Shown here piece by piece: positions 9,167 to 16,046 of a stretch of DNA of 43,775 nucleotides. The stretch is from Candidatus Latescibacterota bacterium (GTDB lineage: Bacteria > Latescibacterota > UBA2968 > UBA8231): contig JAJDYK010000342.1 of the NCBI GenBank assembly GCA_022825185.1, positions 1 to 43,775 on the forward strand, read 5' to 3'. The stretch's first letter is position 1; the number at the start of each line of letters is the position of its first letter. Under the pieces are notes generated by a model. That model searched no databases, was not told the origin of the DNA, and saw only the letters and a list, made by a program, of their open reading frames with translations. Made by a program: the position numbers and the translations under genes.

Positions 9167-10155
9167 GAGGTGCCTCGGCTGAGCTTGTCGAAGCCCTCAG
9201 TGTGCAAGTGACAGGCCGCACGGTGCTCGGCAGCCACCTCTTCCAACTCCGGCACGCTGTCCGAGCAGCAGTCCATCACCTGCGGACAACGCGGATGGAA
9301 GGGGCACCCCGGCGGCGGCTCCAGCAGTGAAGGCGGCAGGCCGGGAATGCCGCGAAACACGCCCTTGCGCTCCAACGACGGCAGGCTTTCTACCAACATG
9401 CGCGTGTACGGATGCAGCGGCTCTTCAAGCAGGCTTTGCACCGGCCCCAGTTCGGCCAATCGGCCAGCATACATCACGCCGATGCGGTCCACGCACTGCG
9501 CCATCAATCCCATGTCGTGGCCCACCAAAATCACTGCGGCGTCGAGTTCCTGCTGCACGCGGAACAAGGTGTCCATCACCCGCTTCTGCACGACCACGTC
9601 CAAGGCGCTAGTCGGTTCGTCAGCGATGATCACCTGCGGTCGCAAGGCCACGGCAATGGCCATGCCCACGCGCTGCTTCATGCCGCCGCTAAGTTCGTGG
9701 GGGTACATGCGCGCCGTCGTCGGGTCCAATTCAACCAGTGCCAGCAGACTTCTCACTCGCTCCTGCAGGGCCCCGCGGTCCGGTCGCTCCTCGTGCGCCT
9801 CAATCGTGTCGGCAATCTGCGCACCCACGCGCATCACCGGATTGAGCGAGTTCATCACGCCTTGGGGGATCAAAGAGATCCGCGAAAAGCGCACGCTCCG
9901 CATCTCCTCCTCAGCCAGCGCCAGTAGTTCCAATTCGTCAAGCTCAACCCGCCCCCCTTCAATCCGTCCGGGCGGCCGGATTAACTGCATCAGAGCCATA
10001 GCCGTCGTCGATTTGCCCGAGCCCGATTCCCCCACCAACCCCAACCGCTCTCCCGACCGCAACTCAAAGCCAACGCCCTCCACGGCGCACACCGGCCCCC
10101 TCGGCGTGTGGTAGTGGACGCGCAGATCCTGCACCCGCAGCACCACGCGGCTCAC
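9163..10155 (-). CDS. ABC transporter ATP-binding protein, OppD/DppD type
   Basis: The second ATPase of the importer, about 330 residues. Walker A is GESGSGKST, the signature LSGGMKQR and Walker B VIIADEPTSALDV. The C-terminal region has HPYTRMLVESLPSL and the cysteine cluster CPFHPRCPQVMDCC. I place the start at a GTG at 10155: it overlaps the permease stop as GTGA, and a GGAAGG site lies 7 nt upstream. An ATG at 10170 is a possible alternative; more distal in-frame starts run deep into the permease. The last codons (GFDKLSRGTS) lie in a CTTCGACAAGCTCAG-type sequence that I recognise as a common dispersed short repeat in GC-rich genomes, so the tail may have been added by repeat insertion. 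Confidence 0.9.
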   Translation of the reverse strand: MSRVVLRVQDLRVHYHTPRGPVCAVEGVGFELRSGERLGLVGESGSGKSTTAMALMQLIRPPGRIEGGRVELDELELLALAEEEMRSVRFSRISLIPQGVMNSLNPVMRVGAQIADTIEAHEERPDRGALQERVRSLLALVELDPTTARMYPHELSGGMKQRVGMAIAVALRPQVIIADEPTSALDVVVQKRVMDTLFRVQQELDAAVILVGHDMGLMAQCVDRIGVMYAGRLAELGPVQSLLEEPLHPYTRMLVESLPSLERKGVFRGIPGLPPSLLEPPPGCPFHPRCPQVMDCCSDSVPELEEVAAEHRAACHLHTEGFDKLSRGTS

Positions 10156-11009
10156 GACGAGACCTTCCATATCCGCGGATTGGCGATGCGGTCCAACCCC
10201 ATAGAGACGAGGAACAAGCCGATGAAAATCAGCACGATCATCAGAATCGGCGGCGCCCACCACCACCACATTCCCCGCAGCAGCGAAGTGTAGTACAAAG
10301 CCCAGTAAATAGTCATCCCAAGAGTCGGCTCGTTCTGCGGCCCCAAGCCCAGCGCTTCTAGACCAATCGAAGCCAACACCGCCGCCCCCACGGCACTGAC
10401 AAAGCTAGCCGCCAGATAGGGCAGCAAATTCGGCAGCAGCTCGCGGGCGATGATTTCCAAGTCCCTCATGCCAGAAAGCCGCGCCACCTGCACGTACGCG
10501 CGCTCGCGCATCGACAGCACCTGCGAACGAATCGTGCGCGTCGGCAGCATCCACGCCAGCGAGGCCACCACGAGCGCCATCATATCGACCGTAACAGCCG
10601 TGCGCAGCGAAGTCGCCAGCACCACTAAGAACAGCAGACCGGGCACAGTTAGCAGCACGTCGGCAGCCCCCCGAATCAAGGTATCGACCAAGCCGCCAAA
10701 GTACCCAGCCAGAAAGCCAAGGATAATGCCGATACCAAGTCCCACGGCACCAGCGAGGAAGCCGATCCTAAGCGTAAGTGGCGTACCCGCCACCATCACC
10801 GCAAGCAGATCCCGCCCCGCCGCATCAGTGCCTAGCAGGTGCTCCGACGACGGCGACAGATTGGGTTCCGCCGAGCCAACGCGGGCCAGATCCGTATTGA
10901 CAAACAGGGTCCCCACCGGACCAAAGGCTAACACGACAAAGACGACGATTAAACCAGCCGCAAGCTGGGGATGGCGGCGCGCCGCCGCAAAGATCGGAGA
11001 AAGCGTCAT
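10152..11009 (-). CDS. ABC transporter permease, DppC/OppC type
   Basis: A 285-residue inner-membrane permease with an N-terminal TM segment (LAAGLIVVFVVLAFGPV) and the EAA-like loop GMRDLEIIARELLPNLLPYLAASF near residues 180-205. It forms the channel with the DppB-type partner at 12470-13471. The LLGTDAAGRDLLAVMVAGT segment is the hallmark of the DppC branch. The ATG at 11009 overlaps the stop of the AAA/DUF4143 gene as ATGA. An upstream in-frame codon at 11069 would run 64 bp into that gene and is not preferred. This subunit normally follows its partner permease directly; here the AAA gene separates them. Confidence 0.92.
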   Translation of the reverse strand: MTLSPIFAAARRHPQLAAGLIVVFVVLAFGPVGTLFVNTDLARVGSAEPNLSPSSEHLLGTDAAGRDLLAVMVAGTPLTLRIGFLAGAVGLGIGIILGFLAGYFGGLVDTLIRGAADVLLTVPGLLFLVVLATSLRTAVTVDMMALVVASLAWMLPTRTIRSQVLSMRERAYVQVARLSGMRDLEIIARELLPNLLPYLAASFVSAVGAAVLASIGLEALGLGPQNEPTLGMTIYWALYYTSLLRGMWWWWAPPILMIVLIFIGLFLVSMGLDRIANPRIWKVSS

Positions 11010-11056
11010 CGGCAGTAGGCCATGGGCGGGTCGCCGGACGGGCAATCCAAATCGAG
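11006..11056 (-). repeat. Diverged copy of the dppB 3' end fused to the AAA gene tail
   Basis: These 51 bases, the last 17 codons of the AAA gene with its stop, align without gaps to 12470-12520, the end of the DppB-type permease. About 38 of 51 bases match, with 23 of 27 at the distal end (DPPMAYCR-stop against DPRIAYRR-stop). In both places the stop is written ATGA. The simplest reading is a duplication of the original dppB/dppC junction when the AAA gene entered. Confidence 0.7.
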
Positions 11057-12361
11057 GAGAAAGCGCCAAGCAGCGGTGACTTCGATCACGCCGGTGTCAA
11101 CGGCAATGCGGTTCCCTTCGCCGGGACCGGCCGGTCCACCACGAGTTACCAGCACACTCGTTCCCAAGTTTAGTTCGCCCATGGCGTCGCGCAGTGCAGC
11201 CACTTCCCGTTGCTTGGTCCGCGAGTCTGCAAGGGACTCGCAGACTTGGACCAACAAGCGCGAGCCATCGCCCAAGCGAGCGACGAAATCCACTTCGCGA
11301 CCGGCCCGCGACTTGTAGTAAAAAATCTCAGAGGTAGCTCGGCGGAGCGCCGTGAACACGAGATTTTCGAGCAGGTGCCCGGTGTTTACGAGGATGCCGG
11401 AGGAGACCGATGCGACCAGTGAGTGATCGACGCAGTAGATTTTCTTGGGGTTCGCATTGGCCCGCGCCAAGGATGCGTCGAATATGCGCACTGTGAACAG
11501 GAAGAAGGCATCCTCGAACCAGTTCAGATAGGAGGCAACCGCCGACTTTGGGACGCGATAGCCGAGTGCTTTCAGATAGCCGGTAAGGCGGTTGACCGAA
11601 TATAGGGACGCAATGTTTTCTACCAGCCAGTGGGCCAGATCCGAGACCGCTCGGGGATGGGAGATGTCGTGCCGTTCGATGAGGTCGCGGAACAGCATCG
11701 CGCCCCAATACTCTTGGTGGGTTCTGATCCGCAGCCGGCGGTCAAGACCCGCAACCTCCGGGAATCCGCCACGCTCCCAGTACTGATCGAATCCGTTCTG
11801 GATCAGCAGGCGTCGCCGGGCGGACCAAGGACCGGCACTGGCGACACCCTTGAAGTCGAGGAACTCCCGAAACGAGAAGGGGAACAGTTCCCAAGAAAGC
11901 GCCCGTCCGCGCATCTGCGTCGCTATCTCCCGCGACAGCATCTGCGCTGACGAGCCGGTGATGTACACCTCGCATTTCTCGGTGCGCATGATCCGGTCCA
12001 CAAAAGCCTCCCAGCCGGGTACGACCTGAATCTCGTCGAAAAAGCAGTGGACCGTCTGTGTGTTCTTCTTCTCGGGATAGAGCGAATAGTAGGTCTCCAT
12101 CACGGTGGACAGCCCATCGCGTTGCAGGAAATGCAGGCGGTCGTCGAAGAAGTTCAGGTACAGGATGTTGTCGCGGGATGTACCAGCGTCGAGTAGCTTG
12201 CGGATCAACTGGAACAAAAAGGTGGATTTTCCACTCCGCCGTGGGCCGATGCAGACCATTGCCTTCCCTGGAACTGTACTCACCGCGACCCGCCGCGGGA
12301 CGCCGGTCACCAGCGCCTCCTCCTGAAAGTCTAGGATGATTTCCTTCAGCGCATCCATCAT
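11006..12361 (-). CDS. AAA ATPase with DUF4143 domain, inserted within the ABC transporter operon
   Basis: A 451-residue ATPase of the AAA_14/DUF4143 family. Walker A is GPRRSGKST (residues 39-47), and the Walker B region is VHCFFDEIQVVPGWEAF followed by TGSSAQMLSREIATQMRGR. The DUF4143 half begins about residue 225 and carries FYYKSRAGREVDFVARLGDG, a PD-(D/E)XK-like pattern. The cellular role of this family is poorly defined. It has its own AT-rich upstream region with a promoter and operator-like repeats. Its final 17 codons, down to DPPMAYCR, align in frame with the end of the DppB-type permease (DPRIAYRR), so the gene seems to have captured a copy of that 3' end. It is not expected to be part of the transporter itself. 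Confidence 0.88.
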   Translation of the reverse strand: MMDALKEIILDFQEEALVTGVPRRVAVSTVPGKAMVCIGPRRSGKSTFLFQLIRKLLDAGTSRDNILYLNFFDDRLHFLQRDGLSTVMETYYSLYPEKKNTQTVHCFFDEIQVVPGWEAFVDRIMRTEKCEVYITGSSAQMLSREIATQMRGRALSWELFPFSFREFLDFKGVASAGPWSARRRLLIQNGFDQYWERGGFPEVAGLDRRLRIRTHQEYWGAMLFRDLIERHDISHPRAVSDLAHWLVENIASLYSVNRLTGYLKALGYRVPKSAVASYLNWFEDAFFLFTVRIFDASLARANANPKKIYCVDHSLVASVSSGILVNTGHLLENLVFTALRRATSEIFYYKSRAGREVDFVARLGDGSRLLVQVCESLADSRTKQREVAALRDAMGELNLGTSVLVTRGGPAGPGEGNRIAVDTGVIEVTAAWRFLLDLDCPSGDPPMAYCR

Positions 12362-12399
12362 GGTGCGATAGCAGTCAATTTTATTCCCGATTTTACATT

Positions 12400-12454
12400 A
12401 AACTGGACAGATAAATTACCAGTTTGAAATATAATTGGCAAATAGTATTACCAG
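12400..12454. promoter_or_regulatory. Inverted and direct repeats upstream of the AAA gene (putative operator)
   Basis: AAACTGG and CCAGTTT form a perfect inverted repeat at 12400-12425 with a 12-base centre. The octamer ATTACCAG occurs at 12415-12422 and again at 12447-12454, 32 bp apart. The inverted repeat overlaps the predicted -10 box of the AAA gene, as expected for a repressor site. The surrounding 108 bp are AT-rich compared with the flanking operon. Confidence 0.5.
12413..12441 (-). promoter_or_regulatory. Predicted sigma-70-type promoter for the AAA gene
   Basis: On the minus strand TTGCCA (12436-12441) is followed after 17 bp by TAATTT (12413-12418). The start codon lies about 50 bp downstream. 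It would let the inserted gene be expressed separately from the transporter operon and could feed the downstream permease. Confidence 0.45.
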
Positions 12455-12469
12455 CTAGGTGCAAGCGCC

Positions 12470-13471
12470 TCATCGGCGGTAGGCAATGCGCGGATCGAGA
12501 AGCGGATAAACCAAGTCGAGAATCAACGTCACCGCGGCGATGGCGAGGATGACCATGAGTACGACGCCGTAAATGACGAAGTAATCAAAAGTCTGCACGG
12601 CCCGGTACAGCACCGTGCCCACACCCGGGTACGCGAACACCACCTCCACCAGCACAGCCCCAGACACCACGTAGCCCATCGCCAGCGCCAAGGCCGTAGT
12701 CTGCGGCAACAGCGCGTTGCGCAGGGCGTAGCGGAAGAAAATCTCGCGGCTCTTCAAACCCCGCGCCTCGGCGTAGTTGACGTAGTCCTCACCCTGGACT
12801 GTGACCATCATGCCGCGCATCGACAAAGCCCAAAACCCCACTGACGACAACACGATCGACAAGGCGGGGACGATAGAGTGATAGATCACGTCTATAACAA
12901 AAGCCAACGTCGGCCCAGGCAGCGTTCCCAAGGTAAAACCGCCGCCGAGCGGAAAGGCGCGTAGAGTAAAGCCCAAGAGAAAAACGAGAACTAGTCCAAG
13001 CAAGTAGTAGGGAATCGCCGACAGCGCCAAGAACGGCGCGGCAAAGTAGTGCAGAGCACCGGGTGATCGCGGCCAAGCCAGCAACGCGCCGAGCACTGTG
13101 CCAAGGGCAAAGGCAATCAGCGTCGCCGTCGTCAGCAACCCAAGCGTCCACGGCAAGGCGCGCATAATGATGTCAGAAGCGCGGCTCGGAAAATTGGCGA
13201 TGGAAACCCCGAAGTCGAGGCGCGCCACATCGCCGAGATAGCGCAGATACTGCTTCCACAGAGGCTGGTCGAGACCGAAGCGAGCCTCGTACGTGGCCAC
13301 CACAGCCTCCATATCGGTCTTGCCCGCACCGCCGAAAGACACCGCCTGCAACAAACGCTCGCGGATGGGATTCACTGGAGCCATCCGGGGCATCAAGAAG
13401 TTGATGGTAGCCCCTGCCCACACGATCAGCAGAAACACCCCAAAGCGTCGAAAGACGTAGTTAAGCGACAA
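12470..13471 (-). CDS. ABC transporter permease, DppB/OppB type
   Basis: A 333-residue inner-membrane permease with six predicted TM helices. The N-terminus RRFGVFLLIVWAGATINFLMPRMAPVNP is the standard start of this branch, and the coupling loop EARGLKSREIFFRYALRNALLPQTTALA lies near residues 230-260. FAYPGVGTVLYRAVQTFDYFVIYGVVLM is also characteristic. Translation begins at a TTG with GGAG about 9 nt upstream; that ribosome site overlaps the end of the dehydratase gene, whose stop is 6 bp away. The ABC partner permease is separated from it by the AAA/DUF4143 gene. Confidence 0.92.
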   Translation of the reverse strand: MSLNYVFRRFGVFLLIVWAGATINFLMPRMAPVNPIRERLLQAVSFGGAGKTDMEAVVATYEARFGLDQPLWKQYLRYLGDVARLDFGVSIANFPSRASDIIMRALPWTLGLLTTATLIAFALGTVLGALLAWPRSPGALHYFAAPFLALSAIPYYLLGLVLVFLLGFTLRAFPLGGGFTLGTLPGPTLAFVIDVIYHSIVPALSIVLSSVGFWALSMRGMMVTVQGEDYVNYAEARGLKSREIFFRYALRNALLPQTTALALAMGYVVSGAVLVEVVFAYPGVGTVLYRAVQTFDYFVIYGVVLMVILAIAAVTLILDLVYPLLDPRIAYRR

Positions 13472-13477
13472 GTCAAC

Positions 13478-14614
13478 TCACTCCGCGTCGAAGAAGCCGA
13501 GGTCCTCGCGCGCCGCGCTGCGAGCCACTTCCTCGTCGAGTGTAACTCCAAGCCCCGGAGCCTGCGGCAATGGAATCCGCCCATTGACGATAAGATCGCG
13601 CTCCACCGTGAGGCTGTTCCACAACTCGTTGTCGAGATGGTGGAACTCCAACACCTGAAAGTTGGGCGAAGCAGCGCACGTGTGGCACATGGCCACAGTG
13701 CCAATCGGGCTACAAATGTTGTGCGGCGAAATCGGGATGTAATAAATGTCGGCCAGATCGGCGATGCGCCGTCCCTCGGACAGGCCGCCGGCCTTGGCCA
13801 AATCGGGCGAGATGATATCCGTCGCCTGCGTCTCGACCAACTCGCGGAATCCGTGCCGCGTGTACAGGTTTTCGCCGGTGCAGATCGGCGTGCGCGTCGC
13901 GTTCTTCACTTCCTTGAGCGCGGCGACGTTTTCAGCCGGAATCGGATCTTCCAACCACATCAAATCCAGCGCTTCCAAAGCATAGGCAACCTTGAGAATG
14001 TCGTGCGGCGCGTACGCCCAGTGGGCGTCGATGAGCAAATCCGTGTTGGGATGCAGCGCCTCGCGGAGCGCCGTAACCACTTCGATATGGAAGGTAATGT
14101 CGTGGTTGCTCATGGTGCGGTTGTAGTGGTCGCGCCGGTCGGGGCGCGGATCGATGTCGAACTTGATGGCGTCGAAGCCCCGGGCTTCCACTTCCCTAGC
14201 CTTGGCCACCCAAGATTCGGGATTGTCGTCCTCGTCGCCAGCGTGGCAGTCGTTGTACACGCGAATCGAGTCGCGGTACGCGCCACCCAGCAATTGCCAG
14301 ATCGGCACGCCAATCGCCTGCCCGGTAATATCCCACAGCGCCATCTCAATGCCACTAATCGCGCTCATCACCGCGCCTTGATAGTACCCCGACGCCGACA
14401 TCGAGCTTTTCATGTCGCGAAAGAGCTTATCCACGTTGCGCGGGTCTTGGCCGATAAGGGCGCGTTGGGTGAGGCGTTCATCGACCGCGATGTGGTGGAC
14501 GCCAGCCCCGTGATATGCCTCGCCAATGCCGGTAATTCCCTCGTCGGTGCGCACCTTCACCAGCACCCACGGCATGGGTTGCAGCAGCACGGCACCCACG
14601 TCAACAATTTTCAT
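13478..14614 (-). CDS. Enolase-superfamily dehydratase/racemase, mandelate racemase type
   Basis: A 378-residue member of the mandelate racemase/muconate lactonizing enzyme group, expected to abstract the alpha-proton of a sugar acid. Metal ligands are Asp196 (LLIDAHWAY), Glu222 (WLEDPIP) and Glu248 (CTGENLYTRHGF). His298 (SPHNICSPIG) with Asp271 (SPDLAKAGG) form the His-Asp dyad, and Lys151 (AIKFDID) sits on the opposite face. The closest functional class by layout is galactonate/gluconate-type acid-sugar dehydratases, but the substrate is not proven. The ATG at 14614 has a GGAGG site 5 nt upstream, which beats an in-frame ATG at 14656. It opens the minus-strand operon with the ABC importer, sulfatase and oxidoreductases. 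Confidence 0.88.
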   Translation of the reverse strand: MKIVDVGAVLLQPMPWVLVKVRTDEGITGIGEAYHGAGVHHIAVDERLTQRALIGQDPRNVDKLFRDMKSSMSASGYYQGAVMSAISGIEMALWDITGQAIGVPIWQLLGGAYRDSIRVYNDCHAGDEDDNPESWVAKAREVEARGFDAIKFDIDPRPDRRDHYNRTMSNHDITFHIEVVTALREALHPNTDLLIDAHWAYAPHDILKVAYALEALDLMWLEDPIPAENVAALKEVKNATRTPICTGENLYTRHGFRELVETQATDIISPDLAKAGGLSEGRRIADLADIYYIPISPHNICSPIGTVAMCHTCAASPNFQVLEFHHLDNELWNSLTVERDLIVNGRIPLPQAPGLGVTLDEEVARSAAREDLGFFDAE

Positions 14615-14829
14615 CGCTACCTCCGCGTATATACGTGCGTCTGTCAGTATCCTCAATCAGCGAGAGGCATTTATACAGCCATTGAGTAAGGACAGATGCC
14701 TTATTAAATTGACATGACTCCAAAAACGCCGCCAATGTATCGCCTCCCCCACCCCTCGTCAAGCTCTCCAGGAGAACTGACGCCGCTCCCGATGCTTTGA
14801 CGTTTTAACGCTATGAGGTTATCGCCTTT

Positions 14830-15063
14830 ATGACTAATGCAACCAAACGAATCACCATCGACTTTGATCCTGCGATTCACCGTGCCCTTCAGCGACAGGC
14901 CGCCGAAGCGAACCGGTCGATCTCCGCCTTGGTCAATGATGCGGTGAGGCGCACCCTAACCGAGGATGCCGAGGATTTGGGTGCCTTCGACGAGCGGGCC
15001 GCCGAACCCAATTTGCCGTTTGAGGATGTCGTCAAAGATCTCAAGCGCAGTGGCAAGCTATAA
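14830..15063 (+). CDS. Ribbon-helix-helix (CopG-like) antitoxin, toxin partner missing
   Basis: A 77-residue RHH protein, TKRITIDFDPAIHRALQRQA followed by SISALVNDAVRRTL, typical of antitoxins encoded directly before RelE/ParE toxins. The acidic C-terminus (EDAEDLGAFDERAAEPNLPFEDVVKDLKRSGKL) would normally wrap the toxin. The coding end overlaps a GTG that begins MASYKIQIK, which matches the usual start of a partner RelE toxin, but the frame then continues as a dehydrogenase. The antitoxin thus appears orphaned. A GAGGTT site lies 10 nt before the ATG. The 215 bp upstream, facing the dehydratase gene, show no gene. Confidence 0.8.
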   Translation: MTNATKRITIDFDPAIHRALQRQAAEANRSISALVNDAVRRTLTEDAEDLGAFDERAAEPNLPFEDVVKDLKRSGKL

Positions 15064-15913
15064 AATTCAGATCAAAACCGTAGGCATCTCAAGCCCAGGT
15101 GAGATGGGCCACGCCGTCGCCAAGGTTCTAATAGATCGCGGCATGCCGGTGATCGCCTGCCTCGCGGGCCGTAGCGAACGCTCGCGCCAACGCGCCGATG
15201 CAGCCGGTATCGAGGCGGTTCCCACCCTCGCCGAGGTCGCGCAGCGAGCCGACCTCTTTCTGTCGATCCTGCCGCCGGAGCACGCCAGTGCAATGGCGCG
15301 TCAGATCGCCGCCACCGGCGAGTCCCTCACCTACGTCGACTGCAACGCCGTCTCCCCGCACACCGCCGTCGCCATCGGCGACCTAGCGGCAACCGCAGGT
15401 CTCACCTTTGTAGACGCCGGTATCATCGGTCCCCCGCCTCTGCGAGCGGGCCTCACCCGGTTCTACGCCTCTGGCGAGCAGGTCGACGAATTCGCGGCCC
15501 TGTCGCAGTACGGCCTCGACATCCGGGTAGTCGGCAACGAGATCGGCCAAGCTTCCGGCTTCAAGATGTGTTATGCATCGCAGACCAAGGGGCGCTATGC
15601 CATCTTCATCGAGTCCCTAGTGGCGGCTCAGCGCTTGGGCTTTTACGACCTGCTCGTCGAAGAGTTGAAGTCGAGTCAGGCAGCGACCTACGCCGACATC
15701 GAGAAAATGGTTCCGGGCATTCCTCTAAAGGCGGGCCGCTGGATCGCCGAAATGGAGGAAATCGCCGCGACCTTTGGCGAGGTCGGCATGACGCAGCGCA
15801 TTTTTTACGGAGTCGCCGACCTGTATCGAGCCATTGACGGAGCCGATCCCGAAACCCTAGACGGAGCCGCACTCGAGCAGCTAATCGCCCGACTCGCCCG
15901 CAAAATGGAGTGA
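15050..15913 (+). CDS. NAD-binding 6-phosphogluconate dehydrogenase-like protein (DUF1932 type) with a toxin-derived N-terminus
   Basis: About 287 residues. The Rossmann part begins TVGISSPGEMGHAVAKVLIDRG and continues ACLAGRSERSRQRA and LSILPPEHASAMA. The second half has VDAGIIGPPP and GQASGFKMCYASQTKG, the helical DUF1932 region with the lysine expected in this beta-hydroxyacid dehydrogenase-like family. Relatives usually begin only a few residues before IKTVG. Here a GTG at 15050, overlapping the antitoxin by 14 bp, adds MASYKIQ, which looks like the start of a RelE-type toxin. An ATG at 14966 is in frame but would translate the antitoxin gene in the wrong frame. The substrate is unknown. 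A remnant of a phyH start follows 32 bp after the stop. Confidence 0.82.
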   Translation: MASYKIQIKTVGISSPGEMGHAVAKVLIDRGMPVIACLAGRSERSRQRADAAGIEAVPTLAEVAQRADLFLSILPPEHASAMARQIAATGESLTYVDCNAVSPHTAVAIGDLAATAGLTFVDAGIIGPPPLRAGLTRFYASGEQVDEFAALSQYGLDIRVVGNEIGQASGFKMCYASQTKGRYAIFIESLVAAQRLGFYDLLVEELKSSQAATYADIEKMVPGIPLKAGRWIAEMEEIAATFGEVGMTQRIFYGVADLYRAIDGADPETLDGAALEQLIARLARKME

Positions 15914-15934
15914 CCTTTTCTACGCTTTCTGCCG

Positions 15935-15968
15935 GGAGAAACCACATGATCCGCCTCAACCAACAGCA
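15935..15968. repeat. 34-bp direct repeat, left copy (island boundary)
   Basis: GGAGAAACCACATGATCCGC plus the next 14 bases are identical to 22568-22601, where they are the ribosome site and first codons of the intact phyH gene. The two copies bracket the lower-GC restriction/helicase island, as an attachment-site or target duplication would. Confidence 0.85.
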
Positions 15969-15978
15969 TTTCACCTAG
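15946..15978 (+). pseudogene. Remnant of a phyH 5' end
   Basis: The reading MIRLNQQHFT-stop starts at 15946. Its first seven residues are identical to the phyH gene at 22579, then the frame diverges and stops after ten codons. It keeps the same GGAGAAACCAC leader and stands 32 bp behind the dehydrogenase stop, the spacing expected if phyH originally followed in an operon. The rest of this copy is absent. Confidence 0.75.
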
Positions 15979-16046
15979 CTGTCGCTCTGGAGATAGTGCC
16001 GGAGCCATCGTCGTCTTTCTTTAGTAACATGAGAGGTATCTAGGAG

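Noticed and set aside
10156..10269. N-terminal extension of the OppD-type ATPase
   Set aside because: It would translate the permease gene in another frame; the GTG overlapping the permease stop has a proper ribosome site.
14615..14829. Promoter TTGAGG-17-TATATA for the dehydratase operon
   Set aside because: The boxes fit, but the implied leader would be only about ten bases and would cut into the ribosome site, so it was not listed.
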